Notes: generated by a model not told the origin, from the letters alone. A stretch of DNA of 64,000 nucleotides from Desulfosarcina sp. BuS5 (GCF_028752835.1 NZ_CP087952.1:1531041-1595040); one strand, 5' to 3'. Positions 16,835 through 27,381 are shown, counted from the stretch's first letter. Numbers and translations: made by a program.

Positions 16835-18815
16835 ATGATGAAAAAAACAAGAGGTTTATTACCTGTTTTTGTTTCGCTGATTTTTACTGTTTTTACAGTT
16901 TCAGCAGTTTTTGCACAGAACAAAGATGTGAAAGAAATTAAAATCGAAAAGGTGGTTGTCACCGCTACCAGGACAGAAAAGGATATAATGGATGTTCCGA
17001 CTTCGATGTCTGTTGTTAATGAAAAGGATATCAATCGTACTGGAACAAACAGCACACCGGAACTTCTTCGTGATATTCCGGGTGTGTTTCTCTTTGACAA
17101 TGCGGCCTCAGGTGCAAAGAGACTGATGATACGCGGCGAATCCGGATCAAGAGTGCTTATCATGATAGACGGACAGAAGATTTCTGAACAAAAATCAATG
17201 GACGGAGCGCCGATATTTATTGCTCCCGGGGATATAGAACGTATCGAAGTGGTAAAAGGGCCTGCTTCCGTGCTTTATGGCTCGGAGGCTATTGGCGGAG
17301 TTGTGAATATCATTACTAAAAAGGGAGGAGACAAACCTGTCGGGCTGACCTTAAGCGGCACATACGACTCATCAACAGACGGCGTTGCAGGATATGGATC
17401 TGTTTTTGGAACAATTAAAGGTTTTAGCTACAGGCTTTCCGGCAATTATTCAGATAATGATGACAGGGAAACCCCAAAGGGTAAGCTCGATAATTCAGCA
17501 TACGAGTTTAAAGACGGGAACGCTTTTTTAGGCTATGACTGGGAAAAAATATCGATAGGCGCAAATTACCAGCGCTATGACAGCGAAATCGAAGTACATA
17601 CATCGCCGGATACAATAAGCCCGCCGCTCACAGCATTTCAGCTTGATCTGCCGGAGTGGGACAGGGAAAAGTACGGCGTCTTTTTTGAAGCCTGCGACAA
17701 TAGACAAAGAACTTCGCATTACAACGCAAAACGATCAGGACGCATATGGCGGTACCCTCCAGTTAGACTGGATTCCCCTTGAAAAACACTACCTCATTAC
17801 AGGGCTTGATGTTGTTCTGGACTATCTGGATGCTGACCAACGCCAGTTCGACACGACGACAACGAGTTTTCCTTTTCCAGTTACAACTGTAACGGATGAC
17901 CTTTTTAATGATGAAGCTAACATGAAAACCTACGCCCTGTATGCCCAAGACGAATGGAATATTATAAATGACTTTGTCCTTACAGCAGGCTTAAGGTACA
18001 CATGGGTCGATTCAGAGTTGGAAGAAACAAACGATCCAGGCCTTACTGAAGAATCGAGTGATGATACCAATCTCACAGGAAGCCTTGGCCTGGTATATTC
18101 AGGTATCGATAACCTGGCACTTCGCACTCTGTATTCCCAGGGTTACCGGTACCCGAATCTGTTGCAGCTTTTTATCGGTACAGTGCACGGGAGTTCCGAC
18201 CCTACATTTGCCAATCCTGATCTTGATCCCGAGACGTCCGATAATTTTGAAGTAGGTGTTCGTTTTGACAACAAAGAGTTTCTCCTTGACCTGACAGGGT
18301 TTTATTCATCGGCTGATGACTATATTACAACTGTAGTGGTAACAGGAGGTGATAAGTATGATAATGTTGATGAAGCCACTACATACGGGGTTGAGATGCT
18401 GGCGCAATATACCTTTGAATCTGTTGGAATTACACCATATATTAACGGTACCTGGATACGAAGAAAATTCGAGACCGATGCTGGTCCAACAAAAGATACC
18501 GGCCTTCCTGACTTAAATGGCCGCTTTGGATTGCGGTACGAAAAGAATCTTGAAATTATTCCTGCGTTGTGGGGAGATCTTTTCGTTCGGGCAGCCAGTG
18601 ATGCTGATAAAGAAGACTTAAGCGATGGAACTGTGGAACATTTTGACGGATGGGGAACTCTAAATCTGGCTCTGGGAGTTGATTTAGGGAAACGCAGTCA
18701 ATATAAATTGAGCCTGGAGCTTAACAATCTATTAGACAAGGAATACACGCATGCGACTGAAAGCCTTATGGCGGCTGAACGGCATGTTGTTGTTAAGCTG
18801 AGCGCTACATTTTAG
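16835..18815 (+). pseudogene. TonB-dependent outer-membrane receptor (heme/siderophore type), one frameshift
   Basis: Start at ATG 16835 follows GGGAG (16822-16826) and gives a signal peptide (hydrophobic core VFVSLIFTVFTVSAVFA) and a TonB box (VVVTATRTEK). The plug domain contains RDIPGVFLFDNAASG and VVKGPASVLYGSEAIGG. The frame is lost near 17685-17700 and continues one frame over (IDKELRITTQND onward) through beta-barrel strands to the terminal NLLDKEYTHATES and an aromatic-ended strand (VVVKLSATF). About 660 residues if repaired. A single one-base event explains it, so it may be an assembly error. It heads an operon for heme uptake and degradation; heme as substrate is inferred from that. 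Confidence 0.85.
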
Positions 18816-18884
18816 AGGCTGGGAGGATAGGAGGGTGGGCAGCTAAACAGCTTCAGCCTGACTACGTAAAGGAGTAGAAAAAGA

Positions 18885-19481
18885 ATGATACAATCCGATT
18901 CGGCGGCTGTCAATTCTGATGGCATGATAATGCCGGAGCATTTGCCTAAAAAACGATACTGGCAGGTCAGAGAATTAATCGTAATCGGAATATTTGCTGC
19001 ATTGATAAAGGTTTCGACTCTTTTGATTGCCATAGCAGGCGGTAGTATGAATCCGGTTACACTGGTTTTAAAGAACATTGTCGCAACATCTTTGCTGGTT
19101 GTGCTTCTCTACAAAGTCAGAAAGTTTGGCGTGCTTACCCTGTTTGTTATGGTCAGCAGTGTTGTTTCTTTGTTATTAATGGGCGGAAATATGATAACCG
19201 TGCCGGGGATGCTCATAGCAGGTCTTGTCTGCGACTGTCTCATAGTTGTTGCAGGCGGATACAAAAGGACATGGTCTCTTATCGCCGGTATCGGGCTGTT
19301 TGACTTTTTATCGCGGGCTATTACACTGGGCTATTCATATCTGACATTCAGGGAAGAACCAAAACTTTTCATTATGGGTGTTATTGTTGTAACTATTGGC
19401 TATTTGGGCTGCCTTCTGGGTCTGGGAAGCGGCGTCTTTTTTGTAAAGGAGTTAAAGCATGCAGGAATTATCAGGGAATAA
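18885..19481 (+). CDS. ECF transporter S component (MptD/Trep_Strep type)
   Basis: 198 residues, strongly hydrophobic with about five or six transmembrane helices. RELIVIGIFAALIKVSTLL at the N-terminus and NMITVPGMLIAGLVCDCLIV in the middle resemble Trep_Strep-type substrate-binding subunits of energy-coupling factor transporters. It is followed, with 23-bp overlap, by EcfT and then EcfA, completing a dedicated ECF importer. With the TonB receptor and heme-degradation genes around it, the substrate is probably heme or a porphyrin; that is inference. Confidence 0.82.
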   Translation: MIQSDSAAVNSDGMIMPEHLPKKRYWQVRELIVIGIFAALIKVSTLLIAIAGGSMNPVTLVLKNIVATSLLVVLLYKVRKFGVLTLFVMVSSVVSLLLMGGNMITVPGMLIAGLVCDCLIVVAGGYKRTWSLIAGIGLFDFLSRAITLGYSYLTFREEPKLFIMGVIVVTIGYLGCLLGLGSGVFFVKELKHAGIIRE

Positions 19482-20226
19482 TAAAACAACATATTCTGAT
19501 AATTGTATTCGAAGATTAGATGCCCGCACGAAAATGGCAATCTGCCTTTTAAGCTCGGTTGTTGTTATTGTCTTAAAGGGGGTTATCCCGCTGACTTTTC
19601 TTCTTGCTGCAAGCCTTGTCTATGTGCTCTTTCAAAAACGATTCGGTGTCCTGCTTATCTGCTATGGCGCTGTCATGTTGATGGGATTGATTGCCCTTTT
19701 TTGTATTAAAATTATGGCTGTTTTCATGCCTGAAATGGGTCAGTTTGATCTTTCAATGTTTTTTGTTCCCTTTCTTCGGGTTGTAATACTTTTAAATGTT
19801 ATTCTGGCATTGGCCCTGTCTTCAAAGATTCAAGATATCCTGACTTCTTTAAGGTCTCTTCACCTGCCCTTGTTTATTTATCTGCCTGCTGCGGTCATGA
19901 TTCGCTTTATTCCAAGTTTCATTGACGACATAAAGCTGATCAACCAGAGTCTTAAAATTAGAGGGTATCGTATTAATCCGTTCACTCTTACCTTCCGTCC
20001 GTTTCTGACCACAAGGCTGCTGTTCGTACCAACTGTAATAAGGGCATTGCGTGCTTCCGATGAACTGGCAGTAGCTGCGGAACTTAAGGGGGTCGGTTAT
20101 TATGAAAGGATATCTTACTACAAGACAAACAGGTTTTCAGGTGTCGATTATTTTATCGGCGCTGTGGCCATTATTTTTTTATCCTTTGCCTGCCTGCTGG
20201 AATACCAGGCAAGGCTTTTCGTTTGA
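19459..20226 (+). CDS. ecfT: ECF transporter transmembrane component EcfT
   Basis: 255 residues. N-terminal RRLDARTKMAICLLSS is the typical EcfT entry into the membrane domain. Coupling helices contain IRGYRINP and ELAVAAELKGVGYYER; the latter corresponds to the Ala-Arg-Gly-type EcfA-contact motif. It links the S component to the ATPase dimer in the inner membrane. It overlaps the S gene by 23 bp and precedes ecfA by 17 bp. Confidence 0.88.
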   Translation: MQELSGNNKTTYSDNCIRRLDARTKMAICLLSSVVVIVLKGVIPLTFLLAASLVYVLFQKRFGVLLICYGAVMLMGLIALFCIKIMAVFMPEMGQFDLSMFFVPFLRVVILLNVILALALSSKIQDILTSLRSLHLPLFIYLPAAVMIRFIPSFIDDIKLINQSLKIRGYRINPFTLTFRPFLTTRLLFVPTVIRALRASDELAVAAELKGVGYYERISYYKTNRFSGVDYFIGAVAIIFLSFACLLEYQARLFV

Positions 20227-20243
20227 AAGGTCACAGAGTCTAA

Positions 20244-21664
20244 ATGATTCGACTTGAGAATGTATCATATACATATCCGTTTCAAAACCAAAAGGCTTTG
20301 GAGTCCGTTTCTTTCGAGCTCAGACCGGGAGAAGCGGTTCTGTTTACAGGATTAAGCGGCTGCGGTAAATCAACCCTGGTGCGCATTATAAACGGCCTTG
20401 CGCCTCATTATTATAAAGGAGAGTTGACAGGAAAGGCTTTTGTCAACGGAATAGATAATGCCGGCCGGGAGATCCATGAGATTGCCGGTGATGTGGGGAC
20501 CCTGTTTCAGGATCCTGAGCATCAGTTTTTTGCTCTGAATGTCGATGATGAGCTGGCCTTTGCCCATGAATGCCGTGGTGTGGACCCATCCGAGATCAGC
20601 GCTACCGTTCTGAAGATGGTTAAGCGTTTTTCATTGGAAAAGGTCATTTACTCGCGAATCTTTGACTTGTCGGAAGGGGAAAAACAAAAAGTGGCCCTTG
20701 CCTCGATCATTTCCCTGAAACCCAAAGTCATTATTCTTGATGAACCATCAGCAAATCTTGATCCGAAGGCCACAGAAGAACTGGCATTGATTCTTGCAGA
20801 ACTGAAACAGGAAGGGATAGCTATAGTAATTGTTGATCACAGGCTTTACTGGTTATCTAAGCTGATTGACAGGGTTTATGTTCTCAAGGACGGCAGGATT
20901 GCAGAATCAGGCCATTACTCAATTTTAAAAGAAGATGCGATTCGCATCAAATATGGTTTGCGTAAAACAAAAATCGCTTCCTCAAAAATAATGCTGCCGG
21001 ATGCGTTAGAGACCTCAAAACCGGGATTCAAAATTGATGATATGAGTTTTTCATACAGCAGGAACGGACAGGCGTTGTTTGAAAATGTTTCGTTAAGGCT
21101 GCCCTTTGGAGAAGTCATTGCTATTGTTGGAGGTAACGGCGTCGGTAAAACCACTCTTGCCAAACTCCTGACCGGTCTTCATAAGATGTCTTCGGGGAAT
21201 ATTTTTCTGGATCACAGAATAATTCCCCTAAAAACGCTGCTTAAAAAGTCGAGCATTGTGTTGCAGAATATGGACCATCAATTATACATGAAGACCGTGT
21301 GTACCGAACTTGATGTTGCCGCCAGATTCCTGTTTAAATCTGAACGTGAAAAAATGGCTAAGGACTTAATGCATAATTTCAGCCTTGACGAGCTTGCCAC
21401 TCGGCATCCCCAGTCTTTATCAGGGGGCAGAAGCAGAGGCTTGTAATAGCCTGCGGTTTGATCAAGAATCCGGATATCTTAATTCTGGATGAACCCACAA
21501 GCGGTCTTGATGGCATGAATATGAAAACAATGTCTAAAATGATGAAGGAGTTTGCAGGGCAGGGGAAATGTGTCCTTGTCATTACCCATGATCTTGAGCT
21601 TATTGCAGAGGCATGCAGTTATCAGATAAGACTTCCACTGGAAGCTCCAACAGTTTATAAATAA
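20244..21664 (+). pseudogene. ecfA: EcfA-type ABC ATPase with two nucleotide-binding domains, one frameshift
   Basis: The first domain (residues 1-230) has Walker A FTGLSGCGKSTLV, signature LSEGEKQKVALAS and Walker B KVIILDEPSANLD. The second has Walker A IVGGNGVGKTTLAK. Near its signature, LSGG is followed by a run of five G (21423-21427); one more G would restore [10 protein letters not shown] and the Walker [14 protein letters not shown] in the frame that ends at 21664. A single deletion in a homopolymer is a common sequencing error, so the gene may be intact in the organism. It energises the ECF importer of this operon. Confidence 0.85.
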
Positions 21665-21753
21665 ATGTAACAGTTTGGTGATTTGACAAAGCTAATTTTT
21701 CTTTGAGCGAATCCTGAAAAATCCACTTTAACCAAAAAAAGGAAAATTATACT

Positions 21754-22275
21754 ATGAAAAGTCTTGTGGTATATTCGAGCCGGACAGGAAACACAAAAAA
21801 GGTGGCTGAAGCTGTATATAAAGCCTTGCCTGATCCAAAGGAAATCAAAAAAGTTGAGGATGCTCCGCCTGCGGACGGATATGATTTTATTGCAATGGGT
21901 TTCTGGATCGACAAGGGAACGGCAAACGCAACGGCTCGAAAATACATGGCCAAAATGAAGGGAAAAAAAGTTGGTCTTTTTGGAACCCTTGGCGCTTATC
22001 CTGATTCAGACCACGCAAAAGATTGTATTAACAATATAAAAAACCTGATGAAGGAAAACGATATTTTAGGAACATTTCTTTGCCAGGGCAAGGTAGATCC
22101 GGCTTTAATAAAGATGATGGAGGAGAGAATGAAAGATGATCCTCATCACGCAATGACGCCGGAAAGGAAGGAGAGGCTCGAAGAGGGCAAAAAACACCCT
22201 GATGAGACAGACTGCCTCAATGCGCAGAAAGCTTTTGAGGCTATGGTTAATAAACTTAATGAGAGCGGTGCATAA
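21754..22275 (+). CDS. Flavodoxin of heme-utilisation operon (HmuF/BilS-like)
   Basis: 173 residues. The N-terminal FMN phosphate loop YSSRTGNTKKVAEAV is diagnostic of flavodoxins, followed by GFWIDKGTANATARKYM and GLFGTLGAYPDSDHAK, as in the flavodoxins that accompany anaerobic heme or bilirubin reduction. A C-terminal extension (HHAMTPERKERLEEGKKHP) is also seen in that subgroup. It would supply electrons to the HutW-like radical SAM protein encoded two genes later. Ribosome site AAGGAAA precedes the ATG. Confidence 0.88.
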   Translation: MKSLVVYSSRTGNTKKVAEAVYKALPDPKEIKKVEDAPPADGYDFIAMGFWIDKGTANATARKYMAKMKGKKVGLFGTLGAYPDSDHAKDCINNIKNLMKENDILGTFLCQGKVDPALIKMMEERMKDDPHHAMTPERKERLEEGKKHPDETDCLNAQKAFEAMVNKLNESGA

Positions 22276-22307
22276 AGCAGCAGGCAAATGTCAGGCATGG
22301 AAATTTT

Positions 22308-22772
22308 ATGAGAAAAATGACGCAAGAAGAAATAAATCAGGCTCTGAAACAAAGCAAATGGGCAACCATATGTTCAGTAACACCGGAAAAAAGCCCGTAT
22401 GCCATAGAGGCTACATATTTTCTTTATGAAGAAAATATTATAGGTTTTATGATTAATCCTAAAGGGACTACGGCGGCAAATGTCTCCGTAAATCCCAGGG
22501 TGTTGGTGAAAATCACCTTCACAAATAAAAATCTGTCCAGATGGGCGGGGATCTCCTGTTTTGGTACAGGTTCCTTTATTAAGGATAAAGAGGAGATTTT
22601 GCAGGGCTGGGAAAAATTGGGAGCTATTATGCAGACCGATTACAGCAAAGTCGCAGAAAAGTTTTGCATAAACCCTGACAGGTCGCCCTTTTTCAGAGTT
22701 AAGATAGATAGCATGACCGGTCGTTGCAGCGCAAAACCCGGCGAGAGTTTTGATTTTAAAATGTTTGAATGA
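22308..22772 (+). CDS. PNPOx-like (HutZ/HugZ-related fold) heme-utilisation protein
   Basis: 154 residues. A split-barrel flavin-binding domain is suggested by WATICSVTPEKSPYAIEATYF and FMINPKGTTAANVSVNPRVL, as in pyridoxamine phosphate oxidase-like proteins. In Vibrio and relatives such a protein (HutZ) works with HutW and HutX in heme breakdown. Its place between the flavodoxin and HutW genes supports the same use. It overlaps the next reading frame at ATGA (22769-22772). Confidence 0.75.
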   Translation: MRKMTQEEINQALKQSKWATICSVTPEKSPYAIEATYFLYEENIIGFMINPKGTTAANVSVNPRVLVKITFTNKNLSRWAGISCFGTGSFIKDKEEILQGWEKLGAIMQTDYSKVAEKFCINPDRSPFFRVKIDSMTGRCSAKPGESFDFKMFE

Positions 22773-22795
22773 TATTTGATGAAAGGATAAAATTG

Positions 22796-24340
22796 ATGGA
22801 ATGGACTCCTGAAGCAAAAGAGGGTTTAAAAAAAGTGCCTCCGTTTGTTAAGAATATGGCTCAGAAGGGGGTGGAGGCTTATGTAAGAAAAAAGGGGATG
22901 GTCACTGTCACGCAGGAAATTCTTGAAGAGGCCAAAGATGTCTTAATGGGAATTGGTGGTAGGAAAAACAGTAAAAACTCAGATCTGAATATCGGTTATA
23001 ACAGGCGCCAGACAATGCATCTTACCGACGAACAAAGATTTTTGGCTAATGAAACCGATGATCCTCTCCATGAAGCGTTTGATCGTAAAATGGCGGTTCA
23101 TGCCATGCCCAAAAATGATCCTATACCGAATGATCAATTACAAAAACGCTGGTCAGAGGCTATGTCTAACAAGTTTGAAGGGCAGCCTGTACGTACCATC
23201 TATATCCATATTCCTTTTTGCCAGGGGCACTGTCTTTTTTGCGGGTTTTATCAAAATGCATATAAACCGGATCTTGCAAAGCAATACGTAAATGCACTTA
23301 TACGCGAGATGGAACTTACAGCAAAGGAATCCTTTATCAAGTCTAAACCATTTCATGCCGTATATTTTGGTGGGGGGACTCCGACCGCTCTTGACGCCGT
23401 TGATATTTTACGACTGGTCTCAACTGTAAAAAAACTTTACCCCTTGACCAATGACTGTGAAATCACTTTCGAAGGACGGTTTTTTAATTTTGATAAAGAT
23501 AAGATTGAAGCGGCCCTTGAAGCAGGTGTAAACCGTTTTTCTCTTGGAGTTCAGACATTTGACACTCAGATAAGAAAATCCATCGGCAGAAAAGAGCCCA
23601 AAGAAAAACTAATTGAAACATTAACTCTTATTCGTGAGATGGGCAAAGCAACTGCCATTATAGATCTTATCTATGGCCTTCCCGGCCAGACACTTGAAAT
23701 ATGGGAAAAGGATATCAATACATATCTTTCCCTTGATATTGACGGCTGTGATCTTTATCAACTGAATATTTTTACCGGCGGACCTCTGGAAAAATCGGTG
23801 TCGAAAAAGGCGCTGCCAAAACCGGCCACCCTGCGTGAGCAGGCCGATTATTTTGTTCGGGGTATAGAGATAATGGAAGCTGCTCACCAGCGACGCCTTT
23901 CCCTTACTCACTGGGCAAACAATGCCAGGGAAAGGAGCCTTTACAATATTTTTTCGCGTGGACGCAGTGAATGTTTACCGCTTGGTTCAGGTGCGGGTGG
24001 ATGGCTTGGAAATCACATGTTTTTTTTAGAAGGTGATCTTAAAGACTATCTCGCAGCGGTCAAAGCAGATCGAAAGCCTGTTGCCATGGGCTTTAAAGGA
24101 AGTGAAAAGAACTTGCTGCTCAAAGATATTTCCTGCCAGATAGAGCTTGGTTATTGTGATCTTAAAACCCTGTCATTAAGGCATAATCTGGACATTTTAA
24201 ACAGTGTCGGACCTCTCATCTCCCAGTGGGAGAAGGTAGGCTTAATAAGACTTTCCAACGGATGTCTTTATCTTACCCGGCCTGGGGAATACTGGGCGGT
24301 CAATCTTGCACAAATCCTTATCTATTCTCTTCAGTTGTAA
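22796..24340 (+). CDS. hutW: HutW/ChuW-like radical SAM heme-degradation protein with N-terminal PCP_red-like domain
   Basis: About 514 residues. The radical SAM cluster motif CQGHCLFC lies in YIHIPFCQGHCLFCGFYQN, and the coproporphyrinogen-oxidase-like path follows (YFGGGTPTALDAVDI, NRFSLGVQTFD, IDLIYGLPGQT). This is the ChuW/HutW family that opens heme anaerobically. The N-terminal 60 residues (WTPEAKEGLKKVPPFVKNMA) resemble the small PCP_red domain of light-independent protochlorophyllide reductases and related proteins. ATG 22796 is preceded by AAAGGA (22783-22788); an alternative ATG at 22769 overlaps the previous stop as ATGA. It is the last gene of the heme operon. Confidence 0.88.
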   Translation: MEWTPEAKEGLKKVPPFVKNMAQKGVEAYVRKKGMVTVTQEILEEAKDVLMGIGGRKNSKNSDLNIGYNRRQTMHLTDEQRFLANETDDPLHEAFDRKMAVHAMPKNDPIPNDQLQKRWSEAMSNKFEGQPVRTIYIHIPFCQGHCLFCGFYQNAYKPDLAKQYVNALIREMELTAKESFIKSKPFHAVYFGGGTPTALDAVDILRLVSTVKKLYPLTNDCEITFEGRFFNFDKDKIEAALEAGVNRFSLGVQTFDTQIRKSIGRKEPKEKLIETLTLIREMGKATAIIDLIYGLPGQTLEIWEKDINTYLSLDIDGCDLYQLNIFTGGPLEKSVSKKALPKPATLREQADYFVRGIEIMEAAHQRRLSLTHWANNARERSLYNIFSRGRSECLPLGSGAGGWLGNHMFFLEGDLKDYLAAVKADRKPVAMGFKGSEKNLLLKDISCQIELGYCDLKTLSLRHNLDILNSVGPLISQWEKVGLIRLSNGCLYLTRPGEYWAVNLAQILIYSLQL

Positions 24341-24528
24341 AGGGCTTCAGATGTCGTTAAGTCGTTAAGGGCTCGCTCAAAAACAACTTATCAGAAATTT
24401 ACAAACTGAATAACTGTTTGATATTGTTAACTTTGATGGATTCGTCGATAGGCTCCTTAATCCACCCTATAATTTTATATAAAAGTTGGTAGTGTCGTGT
24501 TATGCGTGAAATATCGTATCAGGTACTT

Positions 24529-24598
24529 GTCATTCCCGCGAAGGCGGGAATCCAGCGGTTTTACAGGTTTTCTGAATTCCCGTCTTCACGGGAATGAC
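24529..24598. repeat. GTCATTCCCG palindromic repeat
   Basis: GTCATTCCCG (24529) pairs with CGGGAATGAC (ends 24598). Each half forms its own hairpin: ATTCCCGCGAAGGCGGGAAT (24532-24551) and ATTCCCGTCTTCACGGGAAT (24577-24596). This is a widespread proteobacterial interspersed palindrome. It lies in the 324-bp gap between hutW and IS66 copy 2, where nothing else is seen. Confidence 0.8.
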
Positions 24599-25052
24599 GT
24601 TCACCGCCATAGATTATTGAGAAGTTACAACATACATCTTTCCTTTTTAAGGGTTTCATTTTTTGTAACCGTTCACGGGTATAAATGCCCCCTTCAAATA
24701 TTGGAATGGCAGGAAATGGTTGGGCCTATGAATAAACGGTATATAGTATCGCTGTCTTCAAGGATGAAAAAATCTTAGGGATATACTACTACGCCTACCG
24801 ATTCATCTTTGATGAGGATGTTGGATTATAAAGAGACAAAAAAAGAAATTCTTGCATTTGATCACTACTTAGGAAATCTCGTTCTCATTTCATGATCAGT
24901 GTAAGAATAAGCGCATCACCTATGATTGTCCTCTGCGAAATATACACGGAATATTCGAAATCAGTGGCCAGTCGATCACGCAGTGGCGGAATGTCAAATC
25001 AACTCCAGGTTTTTTAATAGACTGATTCCGAGGGATTCCTATCGTAAATTCA

Positions 25053-26504
25053 CTATGAGGTATCAGGTATAAGGGATGGGGCGGGATCATTCTTGAAGTA
25101 CGCCTTAACTGCTTCCAATATAAAATTGAATGCTGATCGGCCTTGTAATGCGCATGTTGCAATTACAGTCCATAACCGTTCGCAACTTTTTCGTCCTTTG
25201 ATACTGCGTGTACCGTGAGTTACGTAACGATCTATTACGATAAATCGGATTGCCTGTTCTGCCACATTGTTGGTAGGGCCTATTTCGGGAGTTGTGATAA
25301 ATTCAAAATATTCTTTACCATGCTTGCGGAATCGGTTGGCCATATTTTTGGCTTCCCGTTTTTCTTCTTTACCGTCTTTATTCAGTCGACTCGGAACATC
25401 CTCCAAGGCTGCTGTAATAATTCTTGCCTTAGCCTTTTCAAGAGCATTGGTGAAGTCTTCCGGGATTATATTGTCACGATCATGAATAACCTTGAACATA
25501 TTTCGGACTTCATCCAGAAGTTTTTCGCCATATGCTTTTGTTTCTTTATCTGGCAAAGTTGTTAAAAACCGGATGTCCCGAATCAAGTGGGCGATACAAA
25601 ACTGTATAGTAACGTTAAAATCCTTCATATACTTGCGATACGCCGAAAAATAATCACAACCCAGTACTCCGTTGAACTCTTTACCCAAAACATCAATTAA
25701 AATTTTTGATCCACGGGACTTGTCGATTTTGAACAGCACATACATTTCAGCCTTGAAAACCCATGTCCAAAACTTGTCTTTGTTTTCCTTATGGCCGGTT
25801 TCATCGACATTTACTGCTTCCTCGAAAGGTAAACGATTGAGCAATTCACTGTATGGCGCTTCCAGGGACTGACTTACTTTTTCAATTACTTTTCGCAGAT
25901 ATCCACGGGAAACATTTTCTCCAAGGACGTCTCGGATAAATTTTCTGATTGTGGAAAACGATGCATGACAGACATTTTTCATATAGGCAACCAAGGCTGT
26001 CAAGCGCTCTTTGAAGAGCCCTTCCTTGACTATATTAGCAGGAAAAGGCATGTAATGAATTTGCTGACATTTCTCGCACCATACCGGATACGAACGATGT
26101 TCTTCTTTGATTATCGGCAGCTCCGGCAGTTCCATTTGTTGGATAATACGAGGAGGCGCATCAATTATATGAACTTCCCCATCGCATACAGGGCAAACAG
26201 TTAGTATGTATGGATGAGTTTTGTTTATCTCATCCTCGGTGAAGGGAGTACGAAGATGCCTCTCATGTCCGGGTTGGCCTCCGATCTTACGATTTCCTTC
26301 TTTTTGATTTTTTGGCTTTGTGATCTCATCAGAAGAAGGGCGTTTGCTGGAATTAGATGAGTTTTTTGAAAGCTTGGCAACCTTGACCTCCAAAGCCTTT
26401 ATCTGCTCTTCCTGAAATTCAATAGTATTGCTTAAATCACACAGGATTTTGACCGTAACTTTCAGCCCGGCATTATACAAAGCCAATGCTTCATCATGCG
26501 TCAT
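25053..26504 (-). CDS. IS66 family transposase
   Basis: 483 residues, intact. N-terminal helix and coiled region (ALEVKVAKLSKNSSNSSKRP), GGQPGHERHLRTPF and the zinc-like CPVCDG...WCEKCQQIHY region are typical of IS66 TnpC. The DDE triad is seen as VDETGHK, GCDYFSAYRKY and NNVAEQAIRF. It starts within the last bases of the DUF4338 gene (11-bp overlap). It could move both copies in this window because ends are identical. Confidence 0.95.
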   Translation of the reverse strand: MTHDEALALYNAGLKVTVKILCDLSNTIEFQEEQIKALEVKVAKLSKNSSNSSKRPSSDEITKPKNQKEGNRKIGGQPGHERHLRTPFTEDEINKTHPYILTVCPVCDGEVHIIDAPPRIIQQMELPELPIIKEEHRSYPVWCEKCQQIHYMPFPANIVKEGLFKERLTALVAYMKNVCHASFSTIRKFIRDVLGENVSRGYLRKVIEKVSQSLEAPYSELLNRLPFEEAVNVDETGHKENKDKFWTWVFKAEMYVLFKIDKSRGSKILIDVLGKEFNGVLGCDYFSAYRKYMKDFNVTIQFCIAHLIRDIRFLTTLPDKETKAYGEKLLDEVRNMFKVIHDRDNIIPEDFTNALEKAKARIITAALEDVPSRLNKDGKEEKREAKNMANRFRKHGKEYFEFITTPEIGPTNNVAEQAIRFIVIDRYVTHGTRSIKGRKSCERLWTVIATCALQGRSAFNFILEAVKAYFKNDPAPSLIPDTS

Positions 26505-27381
26505 GACATAACTCCCTGCGAAAGTTTTTAGTCAAGGGATAAACATAAACAGCCTTTTTGGAAAGTAGTGGTTGCTTTGATTTGCTGAGCTTGCCCTGAC
26601 CGGTTGTCTGCCCCACACAGATCCAATTATCCGCTTTATAACAGGTACCGCGGTAGCGCTCTGTGTCAACAAAGGTTTCAAGCAGATAAACCGGATGATG
26701 ATATAAAGTTTTCCAATCTTGTAACAAGCGATGACGGTTCAATGCCAATAAATATGATGCCAAACAAGGGACTTGAACCCATGGCAGGATCAAAAAACGG
26801 AGATTGTTGGCGATTAGATGAAGATTGTTCTCTCTAATCTTTTTGCTCCAGCCAATGAAACGATCTCGTGCTCCAATATACCATGGCGCTGACCCCCATG
26901 CCAAACACGCAATAGGGCGATTATGAGAAAATGCAATATATTTGAGATGCTCCCCAACTGGTTGAGTATAACCAAGATAATGGTACTCACTTACAAGACC
27001 ATTGAATATCTTCTCAAAAGAAGTTCTGCGAACCTGGTCAAGTTTTATAGGAAACAGGTCTTCGACAGAACAATGAACAGGAGTTTTATCGACTATTACC
27101 CAGGATGTTTTTTTTCGCTTTGCAAGAGGGTTGGGAGGGGTACATTTTCGGGCAGGCAGTTTAATAAAACCCTTTGATTCCAAAAGAAGCAGCAGGCTTC
27201 GGCAGATCATATCTTTAAGAACACCATTAGACTGTCTCCAGTTCCATTCCCTGCAGACTTCTTGAGAAATGAAGCGTCTGCTTTTGTCAGGATGTGATTC
27301 AATAATCCGCCTGACGGTCGCTATATTTTGCCTGGTGACTGATCGCCTCCGATATGTTATGACTGATTCCATTCCTGACAC
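26494..27381 (-). CDS. DUF4338 (DruA-like) protein of IS66 element, copy 2
   Basis: 295 residues, the same protein as at 9312-10199, including ETFVDTERYRGTCYKAD and RDRFIGWSKKIRENNLH. It is the promoter-proximal gene of the element, overlapping the transposase by 11 bp. Conservation of the intact frame in both copies suggests it matters for the element. DUF4338 also defines DruA of Druantia; a shared biochemical activity on DNA is likely but unknown to me. Confidence 0.85.
   Translation of the reverse strand: MSGMESVITYRRRSVTRQNIATVRRIIESHPDKSRRFISQEVCREWNWRQSNGVLKDMICRSLLLLLESKGFIKLPARKCTPPNPLAKRKKTSWVIVDKTPVHCSVEDLFPIKLDQVRRTSFEKIFNGLVSEYHYLGYTQPVGEHLKYIAFSHNRPIACLAWGSAPWYIGARDRFIGWSKKIRENNLHLIANNLRFLILPWVQVPCLASYLLALNRHRLLQDWKTLYHHPVYLLETFVDTERYRGTCYKADNWICVGQTTGQGKLSKSKQPLLSKKAVYVYPLTKNFRRELCHDA

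Noticed and set aside
17685-17700. Programmed frameshift in the TonB receptor
   Set aside because: No slippery heptamer or stimulatory structure is evident; a one-base indel or assembly error is simpler.
21423-21427. EcfA frameshift as a regulatory slip site
   Set aside because: A run of five G is a typical sequencing or mutation hotspot; no evidence for regulated slippage.
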